Shown piece after piece: positions 38,199 to 49,288 of a stretch of DNA of 64,000 nucleotides. Source of the DNA: Adiantum capillus-veneris (lineage: Eukaryota; Streptophyta; Polypodiopsida; Polypodiales; Pteridaceae); the NCBI GenBank assembly GCA_014529385.2, contig CM043959.1:64247753-64311752 (forward strand), given 5' to 3'. The notes beneath the pieces are model-generated. The model worked only from the letters and a program-made list of their open reading frames with translations. It made no database searches and was not told where the DNA came from. Position 1 is the stretch's first letter; every line of letters starts with the position of its first letter. Position numbers and translations under genes: made by a program.

Positions 38199-40215
38199 TC
38201 AAAAGTGGGCAGGGGGGGTTGTGAGTGGGCGGGAATTAGAGTTAAGCAATTTTTCGACATTGGGCGCATTGAGCCAACAAATAAGGGGTTTGAGGAGGTT
38301 GGATAGTTTAGGTGTGGTGTTAAGCTGAAGTGAGAGAGGCTTAATCAAGGTAGGAGAGAGATTAAGATTGTGCATAAGGGGTGAAAATGGAATTTTGACC
38401 ACCGCGGGGGACTTTTTGGCTTTGGGTATCTTCATTAAGAGAGAGTCTCTATCTTTATAAGAGATGAGGGAAAAGAGGTATGAAGAAGAGCTTGGGGGTC
38501 GCCTCTTGCTCTAAGCCCTTGGAAGAAAAGGGCATGAATGGCTAGAAATCCCTCCAAAGAGCTCTCTCTAATGATATATCTTTCAAGCTCAGAAGTGACG
38601 AAAGCAAGCTTTTGGTGGGAGGGGTGCCACGATTGCCAAGGAATGTAGCTGTAAGCGTTAAGACTTTTTTGATAACAGTGAGAGTCTAGCAACCCTAAAC
38701 GAGAAAAGGAGGGTCCTTTGACGAAATGAATGTCCAGAATGGAAGGTTCTTTGAAAGAAATGACGGGGGAAATTTTGATATGATTTTGAAGTAGCACACC
38801 GTAAAGATTAAGGATTTTTACAAGATCAAAAAAAGATCCATGCCAAATGCCAAATGCATTGTCAATGAATCCTTTAAAATAGAGAAGAGACGGGTGGGAG
38901 GGAAGGTTAATACTATCCTCTAAGTGACAAAGAAAGAGACAAGCATAAACGATCGCAAAATTAGAACCCATGGCAATACCTTTGATTTGGTGCCAGCAAT
39001 TCCTTGGAAGGAGATGTAGTGTTGGTTGAGGACAATAGAGGCTAAAGAGAGGATGAGATTCATTTTGGGGGAGGGAAAGTGGTGTTGGATAGAGTTAGAG
39101 AGGGCAAGCAACCCTTCTTGAATGGGAATGCTAGGATATAAAGACTCAACATCAAAGGTGAAGAGAAGGATATTGGAAGGAAAGACCAGAGAGGAGATAT
39201 CCTTGATGAGTGAAACAGAGTCTTTAAGGTCTTGCTTCTTTGTAAGAAGGATAGGGAGAAGCTGGATGTGAAGCCAAAGAGTAGCATGTTCTAGAACGTA
39301 CCCCTTGTAAGAACAAATGGGGCGTCCTACTAAAGAGGGTTTGTGGATTTTAGGAAGTAGAAAAAAGGGACAAGGCTTGGGTTCAGAAGAAAGCGGCCTA
39401 AGGAAGAAATCCCATTCCTTAGAAGAAAGAAGAGCACAATTTGTAAGAATGGAGGAGAGAAGAGAGGAGACAAAAGAGAGGGGAGCTGAAGTGATGGGTG
39501 TGTAGGTAGAGGAATCTAGAAGATGTTTAGAGGCTTCTACTACATACCAGGATTTGGATAAGATGACAGGTCCTAAATTTTTGTCAGTTGGCTAAATGAT
39601 AATGGAAGGATCATTTTTTAAGGAAAGGAGGGATTTCTTAAGAAAGGAAGGGGGTGAGAAGTGAGAAGAAGAGAGGGAGGTTTTCCAAAGGGTGTGAAGT
39701 TGTGAAGAGAGAGAGAAGAAAACTTTTTTGAGGTTAAGCAAAGGAGTGGGGGGGTACCAAGAGGTATTAGGGAGGGAGAAGGGAGTTGAAGGTGGGGTGA
39801 CTTCTTTAAAAAAGAGCTTGAGTTGGTAGTTTCTTTCCAAGCTAGAAAAAGAGTGCAACAAAGACGAGAGAGAAGGAGGGGAGGGGGGAAGGATATATTT
39901 AAGGCCTAACCCAAGAAGTTTCTTTTCACAATAAGAGAGAGCACGATTAGAAAAGTTGTGGCAAGCTAAGTTAGTGACTTTGTTTTCTAATTCATAAATC
40001 GATTGATTTCCTAGAATTATAACCTTAAAAAGAGCAGGGTTAGTAAGGGGAAGCCAAAACTTGAATCTTTTTTTACCATAAGAGGAAGAAGTAGAGTAGG
40101 GAGTAGAGCGGGGTGTAGTGGGGAAATAAGTTGTTGAAAAGGGAGGAGGGGTCCAAAGAAGAGGAAAAAGGGAGGTTAGAGAAGAGCAGATGGACCCACG
40201 AAGTAGGGTGCTCAA
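38199..40215 (-). pseudogene. Penelope-like reverse transcriptase
   Basis: In element order: the pre-RT block NFSNRALSYCEKKLLGLGLKY (about 39930-39990), then TDKNLGPVILSKSWYV after a TAG at 39592, FFLLPKIHKP with GRPICS (about 39320-39360), motif A TFDVESLYPSIP (catalytic Asp, about 39125-39160), motif B GIAMGSNFAIVYACLF (about 38930-38985), motif C as FIDNAF at about 38855-38870 where the family has a YIDDIF-type box, and the post-RT thumb (VVKIPFSPLMHNLN, about 38370-38410). These blocks are characteristic of Penelope RT, not of LTR or LINE RT. Frame changes lie near 38985 and 38435. The second catalytic Asp of motif C is Asn, so it could not polymerise. Confidence 0.85.
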
Positions 40216-40244
40216 GACCTACTTTCTCCTCCATTGAAGGTTTT

Positions 40245-41813
40245 TTAAAATTTTGGGTCTTTTAGGAAGGTTGGAAGGGCGATGGGGAGGATTAGGGGGA
40301 AGAGGCAAAAGGGTGGGAGAGGGGTAGCTAGAACATGGGGGGGTATTAAGGGGATAATGGGGAGATTTGAGCAAATGGGGAATGGGTGGGGGAAGAAGGC
40401 CCATCCACGGAGGGGTTTTACTATGCAAGGTGTTGGGGGGCGAGAGAGAGGAGGCGACATTTTTAGGTTTTTTGAAAGATTGGCGGAGGTATTTTCCAAA
40501 GGGGGCTTTATTTTAGCAAGAGAGGATGTAGGTTGTGAAGGAGGGGAGTTGTTGAGAGCAAAGGGTTTTTTAGAGGAAGGGGTTTTATAGATGTTCAAAG
40601 ATGCTTTTTGAGAAAGGAGTTTGCTCATTTGAGTGGTGACCTCATGTTGAACGAGCTCACTCACAGTGTCTTCTTTGGGTAATGCCATTGCTTCGGCAAA
40701 GAGGGTCTCTTGGGATCTCTTTCTTGCATTGTGAGATGTTGCTTCCATGGAGGTAGCCAAATGTGCTTGTAAGATATAGTTTTGAACAAAAGAGTCTAAC
40801 TCCAAGAGAGAAGAATTTTTCCACAAGCCAAGTAGTTTGGCCCATGTTTCTGGTTGAACTCTAGGGAAGGATATGGGCGAGAGTTTTTTAACAAGATCCT
40901 CTAAACGCTCTTCTACCACATCATGAAAAAATTCAAAAAGTTTTTGGAGGTTTTCTACAAGGAGAGCTTGGGCTTGTATATAAATCGGAGAAATCAAGTT
41001 GGTATTGTATGTTAAGGCTAACAAACTTAGCATTGAGAAGGGCTTGGGCACTAGAGTCTTCTAAAACAAGGCGTGGTGGTTTCATGAAAAGGCTACTAGG
41101 GGCTTTATTGTTAGCATGGAGGTTTTGGAGGTGAAGGAGGTGAGATTTGGCTTTAGAAAGCTTCAAATTAATAGTTTTGAATTCTTGTAGAGAACCTGAC
41201 ACAATTTTATCAAACTCTAGAGGCTTGGTGATGGAAGGGAGGGTGGGGAGGGGGGAAGTGGGGGGATAAGATTAAGGGAAGAGTCTTTGGAGCGCAAAGG
41301 GGAGGGGGTAGTGGCAAACGAGGAGGAAAAAGCACCAAAAGAGAAAGGCGCAATGAGGGGAGGATTGGGGACCACTCCCTTTTGAGAGGTAAGGCCGATG
41401 CGTGCAGCGTAGCTTTTGGCACCTTTTGAGGAGGGAGGGGAGAAATCGAATTCCTCCACAAGGAGGTTTGCCGTGAGCCCTTGGAGTTCTTCCGTGCTAA
41501 AAAGGGTTTCCTTGGAGGAGGAAGAGGGATTCATAGAGTTATGTTGGGTGATAAGTGCAAAGGGGTTAGTGAGGGCGGAAGCCAAAATGAATCCCGGTAG
41601 GGTGGTGGCAAAAGTTGATGAAGAGGATGCCAACATGGCAACGGCAGGAGTTGATGAAGAAGATGCGGATGCGAGGAAGGAAAAAGTGTTCTTGGGGGAA
41701 GGGGGCCCATTGGACGAGAGAATGGTTGTAGATCTCGATGTTGGGAGGAAGGGGGAGGTTCCAAAGCAAGGCGTAGGATTACTTTGGAGGGAAGGGGTGG
41801 AAGAGGATACCAT
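40245..41813 (-). pseudogene. Penelope-like element N-terminal region
   Basis: Upstream of RT, three overlapping frames (41813-41217, 41202-40933, 41051-40245) belong to one protein broken by frame changes near 41210 and 41020. It begins with a Ser/Pro-rich stretch, then a helical middle (LQEFKTINLKLSKAKSHL; VEERLEDLVKKL; TWAKLLGLWKN) and a Pro-rich linker up to the RT. No family is recognised. An N-terminal extension before RT is normal for these elements. No GIY-YIG or other nuclease signature was seen. Confidence 0.55.
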
Positions 41814-41849
41814 TTTGAAAGGGTGTTCGTAGGTACACAGGGGAGGTTG

Positions 41850-43192
41850 GACGAAACCTTAATTGCAAATCTTGATGGATGTTATCAGTAGCTTTATTAG
41901 CCACTGTGGTTGAGGTCTAGTAAGTTAAACAATACATGAAAGAAATCTGTAAACCTACAGCCACTGCCTCATCCTAAAAAGGGTACAATTCTGGCAAGGA
42001 TATAACTGCCTGGTAAGTTTTTGAAAGGTGGGCAGAAAATTATGATAGAATCTTTAAGACCTTACACTTGGAGAAAGATTAGGAGTAAAGGGGAAGTATA
42101 AGTCATGGCAGATGCGCAGCAGCAGAAAGATAAAAGCAAAAGACTTATAAGCCAAGGACATTGTGGGTAAGTTTCCAATGGTGGTGAGACACTGCTGGAA
42201 GAAAAAGCTTATGAGAACAAGGAGGATTACGTTGTGGGCTTATAGGTGAATGGTTCTAGTCATTGCAGAAGGCTTGGGGTGAACGACTGTTGTCATTGTT
42301 GAAGAATTAAGGTGACAACTTTGGAGTGTTGTATGTGAAGCTAAGCATAATACTCCCTTAGTTGTGGGCAGGCTTCGAGGCATTGCATAATGAATTAGAA
42401 ACGGAAACGGAAACGGAAACGGAGCCCGCATCTTAAACTGCAGAAAATTTTTGGCATCTCTGCTATTGATGGACTCTGTCAAACAGCTTAGTGCATCATA
42501 GTCCAAGGCTCACAAGAAGAGGTGCATGTACACTAACGGTGACTAGTTAGGGTGTTTTAGACAGGCCCGCAAGGTGAATAAACTCCAGGGTGTACTTCTT
42601 AAGGGGTTGGGCCGAGGTCGTTGCTGCTTGTGTGGTGGTGAATCTGGCCAGTGTCGGTGAGATGGAGAATCCACAAGCGTCGGCTAGCACAAGTGCGCCG
42701 GTGGAGTTGGGTGCAAACAATTGGAGCCCATCAAAGCAGTGAATAATAGGGGAGAAATGTGCAGGCAAGAAGGCAAGCAGTAAAACGAGCGCTAGGAAGG
42801 GGAGAGAAATAGGTGAAGGTAAACGAGAGCTCTCAGTGGAAAAGTATAGAGGCAAATGTTTGAAGTTAGTGCGATGGCGGAGGCTGGAGCGCAAGGTCGA
42901 GGTAAGGGGGGGGGAAGCAGCGCCTGAAACGCATGGCAAAGTAGGCGGGGGGAAAAATAGAAGAGAGGACAAAGCTAAAGAACACGTGTAGGCTTCCTTA
43001 ATAACATGATGGGGATGGTGGAAAGGGATCTAAAAACCAAGGCTTAAGGAAAGGTGACGAGGACTTGAGGACCAAGAAAAGAGAGCGAACTAAAGTAAAA
43101 CGAACGAGGGGGTGTGGATAGGGAGAATCAAGGGTAAAATGGTTGGTGGTAAGTGCTACGCTACAACATCGTAGGCATAAACGCCACAAAAC
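41850..43192 (-). other. 5' region of the Penelope-like element, no recognised domain
   Basis: Minus-strand frames at 42547-42972 and 42998-43231 are Pro/Ser/Leu-rich and unrecognised. A hexamer array (ACGGAA, about four units) lies at 42399-42423. Confidence 0.45.
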
Positions 43193-43309
43193 TAATGAAT
43201 TGTAAAAAATTACTAAGCGAGCGATACTCACCGAGAAGTGGGAAGAAAGGTGATAAGAGCGAAGAATGGTTTTTTGTTTGGGGGGGGAGGCAATGAAATA
43301 GCACTAAAC
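43193..43309 (-). repeat. Penelope-like element terminal direct repeat, copy at its 5' side
   Basis: Partner of 37713-37836. To its right element D resumes with protease-type coding. Confidence 0.85.
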
Positions 43310-43348
43310 ATTGGGGTTAGCATTGTGACTAAAAATTGCTAGGAAACT

Positions 43349-43591
43349 ATGGGAAGACCTCACCTTGGGACCACAACCATAGTAGTAAAGATGGCCAAAG
43401 GGTCTATTGTTAAACCTATTGGGATGCTAGAAGATCTCAAGATCAAGGTCTTTGGACATAAAATAAGAAATACCTTCATTGTTATGGATTTATCCAAGCA
43501 CACTATGGCATCTGAGATGATCTTAGGACATCCTTTCATGAGGGAAGAAAAAATGGTGCATGACTGGTCTAAAAACCATGTCTACTTGTAG
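43349..43591 (+). pseudogene. Element D retropepsin-like fragment (C-terminal half)
   Basis: An 80-residue frame: IVKPIGMLEDLKIKVFG, then FIVMDLSKHTMASEMILGHPFM, which is the order flap, strand and ILGxPF of Gypsy proteases. The DTG half is missing upstream, where the Penelope-like element has inserted. It stops at 43591 exactly where a tandem duplication begins. Confidence 0.65.
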
Positions 43592-43788
43592 TTCTAAGAT
43601 TCTGTCATTCGAGTGGATCTTGTAACTGGTTGAGCACATCCTCTCGGAAACAGGTTTATAATTGATCATAGATCTGACACCATAGTGCACTTCTAAGATT
43701 CTGTCATTCGATGGATCTTGTAATTGGTCAAGCACATCCTCTAGGAAACAGGTTTATAATTGATCATAGATCCGACACCACAGTTCAC
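43592..43788. repeat. Tandem duplication, about 99 bp, two copies
   Basis: Units 43592-43690 and 43691-43788 both begin TTCTAAGATTCTGTCATTCGA and differ at about ten positions. Confidence 0.93.
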
Positions 43789-43911
43789 TCGACCCCATTG
43801 CAGTATTGTTACACATGTAAAGTGGACTCTGATGTTGGGGAAGAATCTCCTTATATGGATGTACTACCTGAAATGACTGAGTCAGAAAATGTGGATTGGG
43901 CCCACTTAGCA

Positions 43912-44097
43912 ACAACCATAGACACTTGGGGAAACAGGGGGATGACCTAAGCAACACCTGACGGGGATGAAATGCCACCACTCGTACCCTTAAATATGCT
44001 AGAAGCAACCATAGACACTTGGGGAAACAGGGGGATGACCTAAGCAACACTTGATGGGGATGAAATGCCACCACTCGTACCCTTAAATATGCTAGAA
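43912..44097. repeat. Tandem duplication, 93 bp, two copies
   Basis: GCAACCATAGACACTTGGGG...ATGCTAGAA is present twice with about three differences, so it is younger than the 99-bp pair just upstream. 31 codons fit the unit, and the frame stays open across neither copy. Confidence 0.93.
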
Positions 44098-44426
44098 GCA
44101 AAACTTAAAGCTTCTGATGACCTACAAAATGAAGGTTTGACCGGCATTGGAACCAGTAGCGTCTCACAAGACTATAGCCCACACGGTTTGGGGTCAATTT
44201 TAGTAATTTGAATTGACTCTGAGGACAAAGAATCTGAGTTAAAAAATCTTAGTGCAAATGTGGGGACAAACATTCTGGGCCCAGTGGTACCCTAGATGAC
44301 AATCTGTCCAAGGGAGCAGAAGACACAAGTAGCGATTCATCTAGTGACTCTTCACTAGAGATCGTCCGTAATCAAAACTTAGACAAGAAGAGTAAGAGAT
44401 ATAAGAGGTGATGATATCGAGCAAAT

Positions 44427-44732
44427 GTGCGTGCTAGAATAAATGAAAAGAAATCTACCGCAGAATGGATTAATTATATAGGTGCATCTGATGCTCATCG
44501 GAAGTTGGTAGATAACTGGGGTGAATACCTTCAAAGCGTTATGTGGTGTAGTCCACAACCCATTGACATTGCACAACTAGAGGCTATAGAGAAGCCAAAC
44601 GTAAGGAGAGGACATAATAAAGAGTTACAAGCCATCCATCAAAAGAAAGCAGCCGAAGAACAGGCAGAGCTTAAAAAGATCCAAGCAAGAGTTGAGGCTC
44701 GAGAAAGACAACAACGTCTTAGACGCCAATGA
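44427..44732 (+). pseudogene. Element D basic coiled-coil frame
   Basis: A 101-residue frame whose second half is a charged helix (HQKKAAEEQAELKKIQARVEARERQQRLRRQ-type, high coiled-coil tendency). It stops just before the DTGA-bearing frame, which overlaps it. It may be a linker of the Gag-Pro polyprotein. Unrecognised. Confidence 0.4.
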
Positions 44733-45075
44733 GAGGTTAATCTGGGAATCACGGAAGCGTTTTTTTGAAGACACTGATGATGATTCATTGGAATCTGAGC
44801 CACCTCTACGATATCCAATTGAACTAAATAGCCTCTATGGGAGAGTACTATATAGCGCGTTATTGGATACAGGAGCTCAACATAATTTGTTATCATATGG
44901 AGTTTGGTGTCAACTAGGAAAACCTCCCCTATCAACAAGCACCATCCAAGTCAAGGGTGTCAATAAGAAGAAGACCATTGTTTTTGGAATCCTACACACT
45001 CCTGTTATTTATGACAATGGAACCGTGGTTCAAATCTTTTGGTCATGCATGTTGGTACTATGGAGGGTAATATAA
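44692..45075 (+). pseudogene. Element D retropepsin-like frame with DTGA
   Basis: Contains GRVLYSALLDTGAQHNLLSYGVWCQLG at about 44840-44915, the aspartic-protease active site and following helix, then a strand STIQVKGVNKKKTIVFG. The ILGxPF half does not follow. With the fragment at 43349-43591 this gives one N-half and one C-half in the wrong order, so either two protease-like domains existed or a rearrangement occurred. Confidence 0.65.
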
Positions 45076-47818
45076 ACCTGGGGTGCAAATGGATGTTTGC
45101 AGTCAAATGTAATATCCATTGGGAGACCGAGAGTATCACAACTCAAAAACCAACTCATGGCCCTACGGCTCAAGGAATAACACCTGAAATCTCACCTCTT
45201 CATAACACAAAAAACAACAAAATATTGCCAATCCAAAAAGTCACAACATCCTTGCCAGTAGCACAACCCTCTAAAGTTTCAACTTCCATGGCTACGACAG
45301 ATAGTGCTACATCAAAGTATCCATGTGATCTGACCAAGGGTACATATCAATGGGTCCCCAAGTATCGCTATCGGACCCCCTTATGGTTCAAGTTAATTCA
45401 CAAAGGAAACCTCAAAGGAAGGCGTCCACTCAGGTTTAGAAGGTGGAAACCAAATCATGTTGGATTCCCAAACAACTATTAGGAGCCCAAGGATACTATG
45501 ATGGAAATGATTGAATTTGGGTACCTAAACGTAAATCGTGTCCTTCCCTATCCACTACAAAACCATGTGAGTCAAACCTTGTGATTCCAAAGCTAATGGA
45601 AGACTGTGGGAAGGGAAAGATCACAGAATGCTACACACCTATTCCAGAGCTAGTTTGAGTTCCAAGGCAAAACCAATCTATTCGGCTTAGCTCAAGAAAG
45701 AGGGAGTTCCGTGAAGCTTCTAGGTCCTCATGTAATGCATCCATAGAGGTAAAAGCTTCTACACAACCTCCACCTACCATAGGCAGCCTCCATGAAGCTA
45801 CAAAATATTCGACACCTTTCATTGTTCATTTATTACCTGATGCACTACTTCAAGTTTGTTCATGGGAGAGTACCTTACCACCCTTGCAACTCGATGAGGC
45901 ACCCAAGGTAATAGAGAACTATTGGCTAAAATCATCACCTATTACCAATTGGAATAACTGATTCCAAAAGGTGATGACATCCTTTTCAAGTATGATCTAC
46001 CCAAGGAAGGGGGGAGTCTTCATTCACGTCAGCCTAATGAATTATTTCCCTCTTCCCCTTCTTTCCTTGATCCTTGAGCTTTTTGATTTTAGGGATTGTA
46101 TTTATATAGATATATAGTAGCTAACCACCCTAGTTTAAAACAAAAGAAATTAAAAAAAGTAAAGAGCAAGAGCAATTAGCAAACGAGTGTGCACATTACT
46201 AGTCAAAATCATTGACCTAAACCTACATATGTCACATCAAGTACACTGAAACAGAAACCTATGTCATCAAACACCTAATCATCCTCTATTTGTGTTCACA
46301 GATATGGTTGATTCTTACGAATAATCTTTTTACATGTCCCAAGTAATGCATTTATGTTATCCTCATATTTCCTCTGAATGGGATTCGGTTGAAACACTCA
46401 CTTGTGACAGAAATGTTGAGGAGTTAGAGTGGCTGGTCCATCTCTTGACTACGACACATCCCTATTCTATCCAGGAAGTTCGCCCAATTGCCCAAGTTTA
46501 CCGTTTGCCCAGGTTGAGTATGCACGCCTCGTGACATTCCTAATACTATTCTGCATTGAAGAGAACGAGGACAATAATGGTGATTGGACAGACGAGACAC
46601 ATGGCCTTACCAAAGAGGATTACACCTACCTTGATGATGAGGATGGCGGTCTAGCCTTAGAGCTACCGACCAAGCTCTCCAGCCTCCACTTACTTTGATC
46701 CTCATCACTCGAGTGATGGAGGGTAGGTAGGATTAATACGATAGGAGTGTTTCTATTTTAGAGTTTAGTGATTAGCAAAGTTCTTTTTTCCCATTGATGT
46801 GCCTCTAGAAGGTGGATGTTTGGTGGTGACTATTATGTAGTTCGTGACTACATAAGGATGCCTTCGATGGACAACAACAATGGATGTTTACATGTTACAA
46901 CGGATGTTCTCCATTATATTAGGTGTACTACTTCTTTTTATCTATTCTTTCCGCAGTTACATGTTTGCATCTTGTCATTTGAGTTTCTAACAATGCATAA
47001 AATTTATGAAGTTGTGACATTGCCAATTTAGATGCTATAATTTTTTCAAACTTCTAGTACCTTGTTCTTTTCTTTGAATTTGGTCTATTAGTTGGCTTTA
47101 AGTAGGTATCAGGACCTTAGGCTAAATTAGGCCACTTAATTGCAGACTTTAATTCCCTAAATAGTCTATTAATTGTAGTAACGTTAGTAATGTTTTAGGC
47201 TATAAGGATATAGTTCTCTCTAGTTGATTTCACCTAAGTGTGACTTGTGTTGTGAAAGTCCATGTGTTAAGCTGGTATTTGAGACCTCAAGTCTCCCGGC
47301 GGCTAGTTTATGCTCAAGTTGGTATTTGAGACCTCGAGTCCCCCAGCGACTTGTAGCAACTATGACAACAACAACAAAAGAAAAGAGAGAGCAAATAGCA
47401 CAAACTTCCTTGTATTTTATGTTGATCACACTTAAGTGGTATAAGGGACAAGATCACTAGTCTTTAGACCCCGACGAGCATTCCTAGGATTAACTACTCT
47501 TTAGTTGACATTTTTTAATTTAACGTTGGTCAATCTAGTATTTAATTTAGCCCTAGCTCATGTGTACTTCTCTTAGAGTCAACCTAATAGACCTTAACTC
47601 AATTGCATTTCATTCATGTACTACGCTTGTTCTAGTTGACAATGTTACAATTCATGAAATTTTTTCGCATTTCCTAAAATATCATGTATGCATCTCACTT
47701 ATTGCACGCATGCACATGCTGCCTTTGAGCTTTCACAATGTTCTTTTTCTTCTGACGCAGGTACTCTTATCGTGGATCTTGATGTTGCACTGTTATATTC
47801 CGAGGGCAAAATCTACAT
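45076..47818 (+). other. Element D 3' internal region, no recognised enzyme
   Basis: Short frames only (45039-45482 with a basic WVPKYRYRTPLWFK stretch; 46334-46534; 46429-46698, acidic). No RT, RNase H or integrase block was found in any frame. A small direct repeat (GGTATTTGAGACCTC.AGTC.CCC) occurs at about 47274-47300 and 47320-47346. Confidence 0.6.
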
Positions 47819-47832
47819 CAGGAAGGGGGGTA
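47819..47832 (+). other. Element D polypurine tract
   Basis: Purine run AGGAAGGGGGG ending two bases before TGTTAACC, the LTR start. Confidence 0.75.
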
Positions 47833-48293
47833 TGTTAACCACCAGCATCCACTTCTAATAGTCATGGGACGGGCTTGTCGGTCCAATAGAAAAAGGGTAA
47901 GAGTGATTGCCGATGAGAGACGCACTCTAACTAGAACACTCAAGGGTTAGTTGGCTAAGCATGGGCACCCAAGGGTGAATGGGCAAGATCATATAAAAGT
48001 CACCTAAACCTAAAATATCACTTATTCTCTCATTTGTGCAATTGAAGAGTTCTCTTGCTCCATCTCCATCTTCATCTTCATCTCCTTGTGTGTGTGTGTG
48101 TGTATGCGTGAGAGAGAGAGAGTGTGTGTGATTGAGCATTACAACGGCATGGCGGCGACAAGGCGGTTGAGTGCGGCACGGTGGTAGCTCCCTCTTCTTC
48201 GTGGCAAGGAATCCTCCAAAAAGGCGAGCATAGGGTGGTGAGTGACACACCCTTGCTCTCTTGAGCTTGCTAGATTAATCTGGTTGTGTGCTT
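47833..48293 (+). repeat. Element D 3' LTR
   Basis: TGTTAACCACCAGCATCC...; similar to the 5' LTR to TGTGTGCTTG. It has a short GT tract only. The divergence from the 5' LTR (roughly one base in ten by eye outside the arrays) suggests an old insertion. Confidence 0.82.
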
Positions 48294-48359
48294 GTAGCCA
48301 TTTGTGGCTTGCACACAGTGTACGGCAAGTCCCTTACTTTGACACGTGCGACAGATGCG

Positions 48360-48361
<2 letters not shown>

Positions 48362-48450
<89 letters not shown>

Positions 48451-48549
48451 ATATGTGTGTGCTTTGACGATGGTTGTATGTGTGTCAAAAAAAAGTGATA
48501 AATGGTTCTATCACTATACCACCCAAGCTTCTTCTTTCCCATCATCATC

Positions 48550-48606
<57 letters not shown>

Positions 48607-48707
48607 GAGATGTGTGTGCTTTGATGATGGTTGTATGTGTGTTAAAAAAAAGGTGGTAAATGGTTATGTCACTATACCACCCAAGCTTCTTCTTCTCCAT
48701 CGTCATC

Positions 48708-48742
<35 letters not shown>

Positions 48743-48841
48743 GATATGTATGTGCTTTGACGATGGTTGTAAGCTGTTAAAAAAATTTGATAAATGGTTC
48801 TATCACTATACCACCCAAGCTTCTTCTTCTCCATCGTCATC

Positions 48842-48902
<61 letters not shown>
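48362..48902. repeat. Compound tandem array: CT tracts alternating with a unique block of about 107 bp
   Basis: CT tracts at 48362-48448, 48553-48604, 48711-48741 and 48845-48902 are separated by three copies of one block (AGATATGTGTGTGCTTTGACGATGG ... CACTATACCACCCAAGCTTCTTCTT...CATCTTCC). The blocks are about 90 percent alike. Confidence 0.95.
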
Positions 48903-48907
<5 letters not shown>

Positions 48908-49253
48908 ACATTCATAATTTAAAATTATCTCTCTAACACTATCCTCTCACTCAAACATGCGACTTGTCTTCTCAAATATTGTGACATATGTTGGGCAACA
49001 AGATAAACCACCAATGTGACAAGTGTCCTTCTATTTTGTCACACTTGTGAGCACTCGTATACATGCAACAAATTAGTTTTAACCGTTTACACTCCATAAT
49101 AATGGAAATGGATTTTGAACAACATTTAAAGACTGCAATAAAAACACCACAAACTGTAATTAAAAGGGTTTAGAGTACACAACTTAAGGAAACAACTATA
49201 ATAAGATAGCTATGGAGAAAAAAAGATACAATATTCCAATATGGTGTCAAGGC
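48903..49253. other. AT-rich DNA, nothing recognised
   Basis: No frame or repeat of note; probably the 3' flank of the candidate gene to the right. Confidence 0.5.
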
Positions 49254-49259
49254 TTTATT
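49254..49259 (-). promoter_or_regulatory. Possible polyadenylation signal AATAAA
   Basis: On the minus strand AATAAA lies 30 bases after the stop codon of the frame ending at 49289. Confidence 0.35.
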
Positions 49260-49288
49260 TCTCCAACATTAGCAAGGAAAGGTGAGAT

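Larger units (their letters stand above)
37713..43309 (-). mobile_element. Penelope-like element nested in element D
   Basis: A minus-strand unit bounded by direct repeats of about 120 bp (37713-37836 and 43193-43309), as Penelope-like elements have (pseudo-LTRs). It splits gag (left) from protease (right) of element D. Inside lie a long low-complexity N-terminal region and a reverse transcriptase of the Penelope type, with its distinctive blocks. No GIY-YIG endonuclease was seen at either end of the coding part, which would place it with the endonuclease-lacking branch (Athena/Coprina-like). The copy is inactive: several frame changes, one stop and a lost catalytic Asp. Confidence 0.8.

Noticed and set aside
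38052-43231. Plus-strand Gly/Arg-rich frames across the Penelope-like element
   Set aside because: Shadows of the minus-strand RT and N-terminal region; base composition alone keeps them open.
37713-43309. Hammerhead ribozyme in the Penelope-like direct repeats
   Set aside because: Such repeats often hold one, but I could not find the CTGATGA and GAAA core on either strand.
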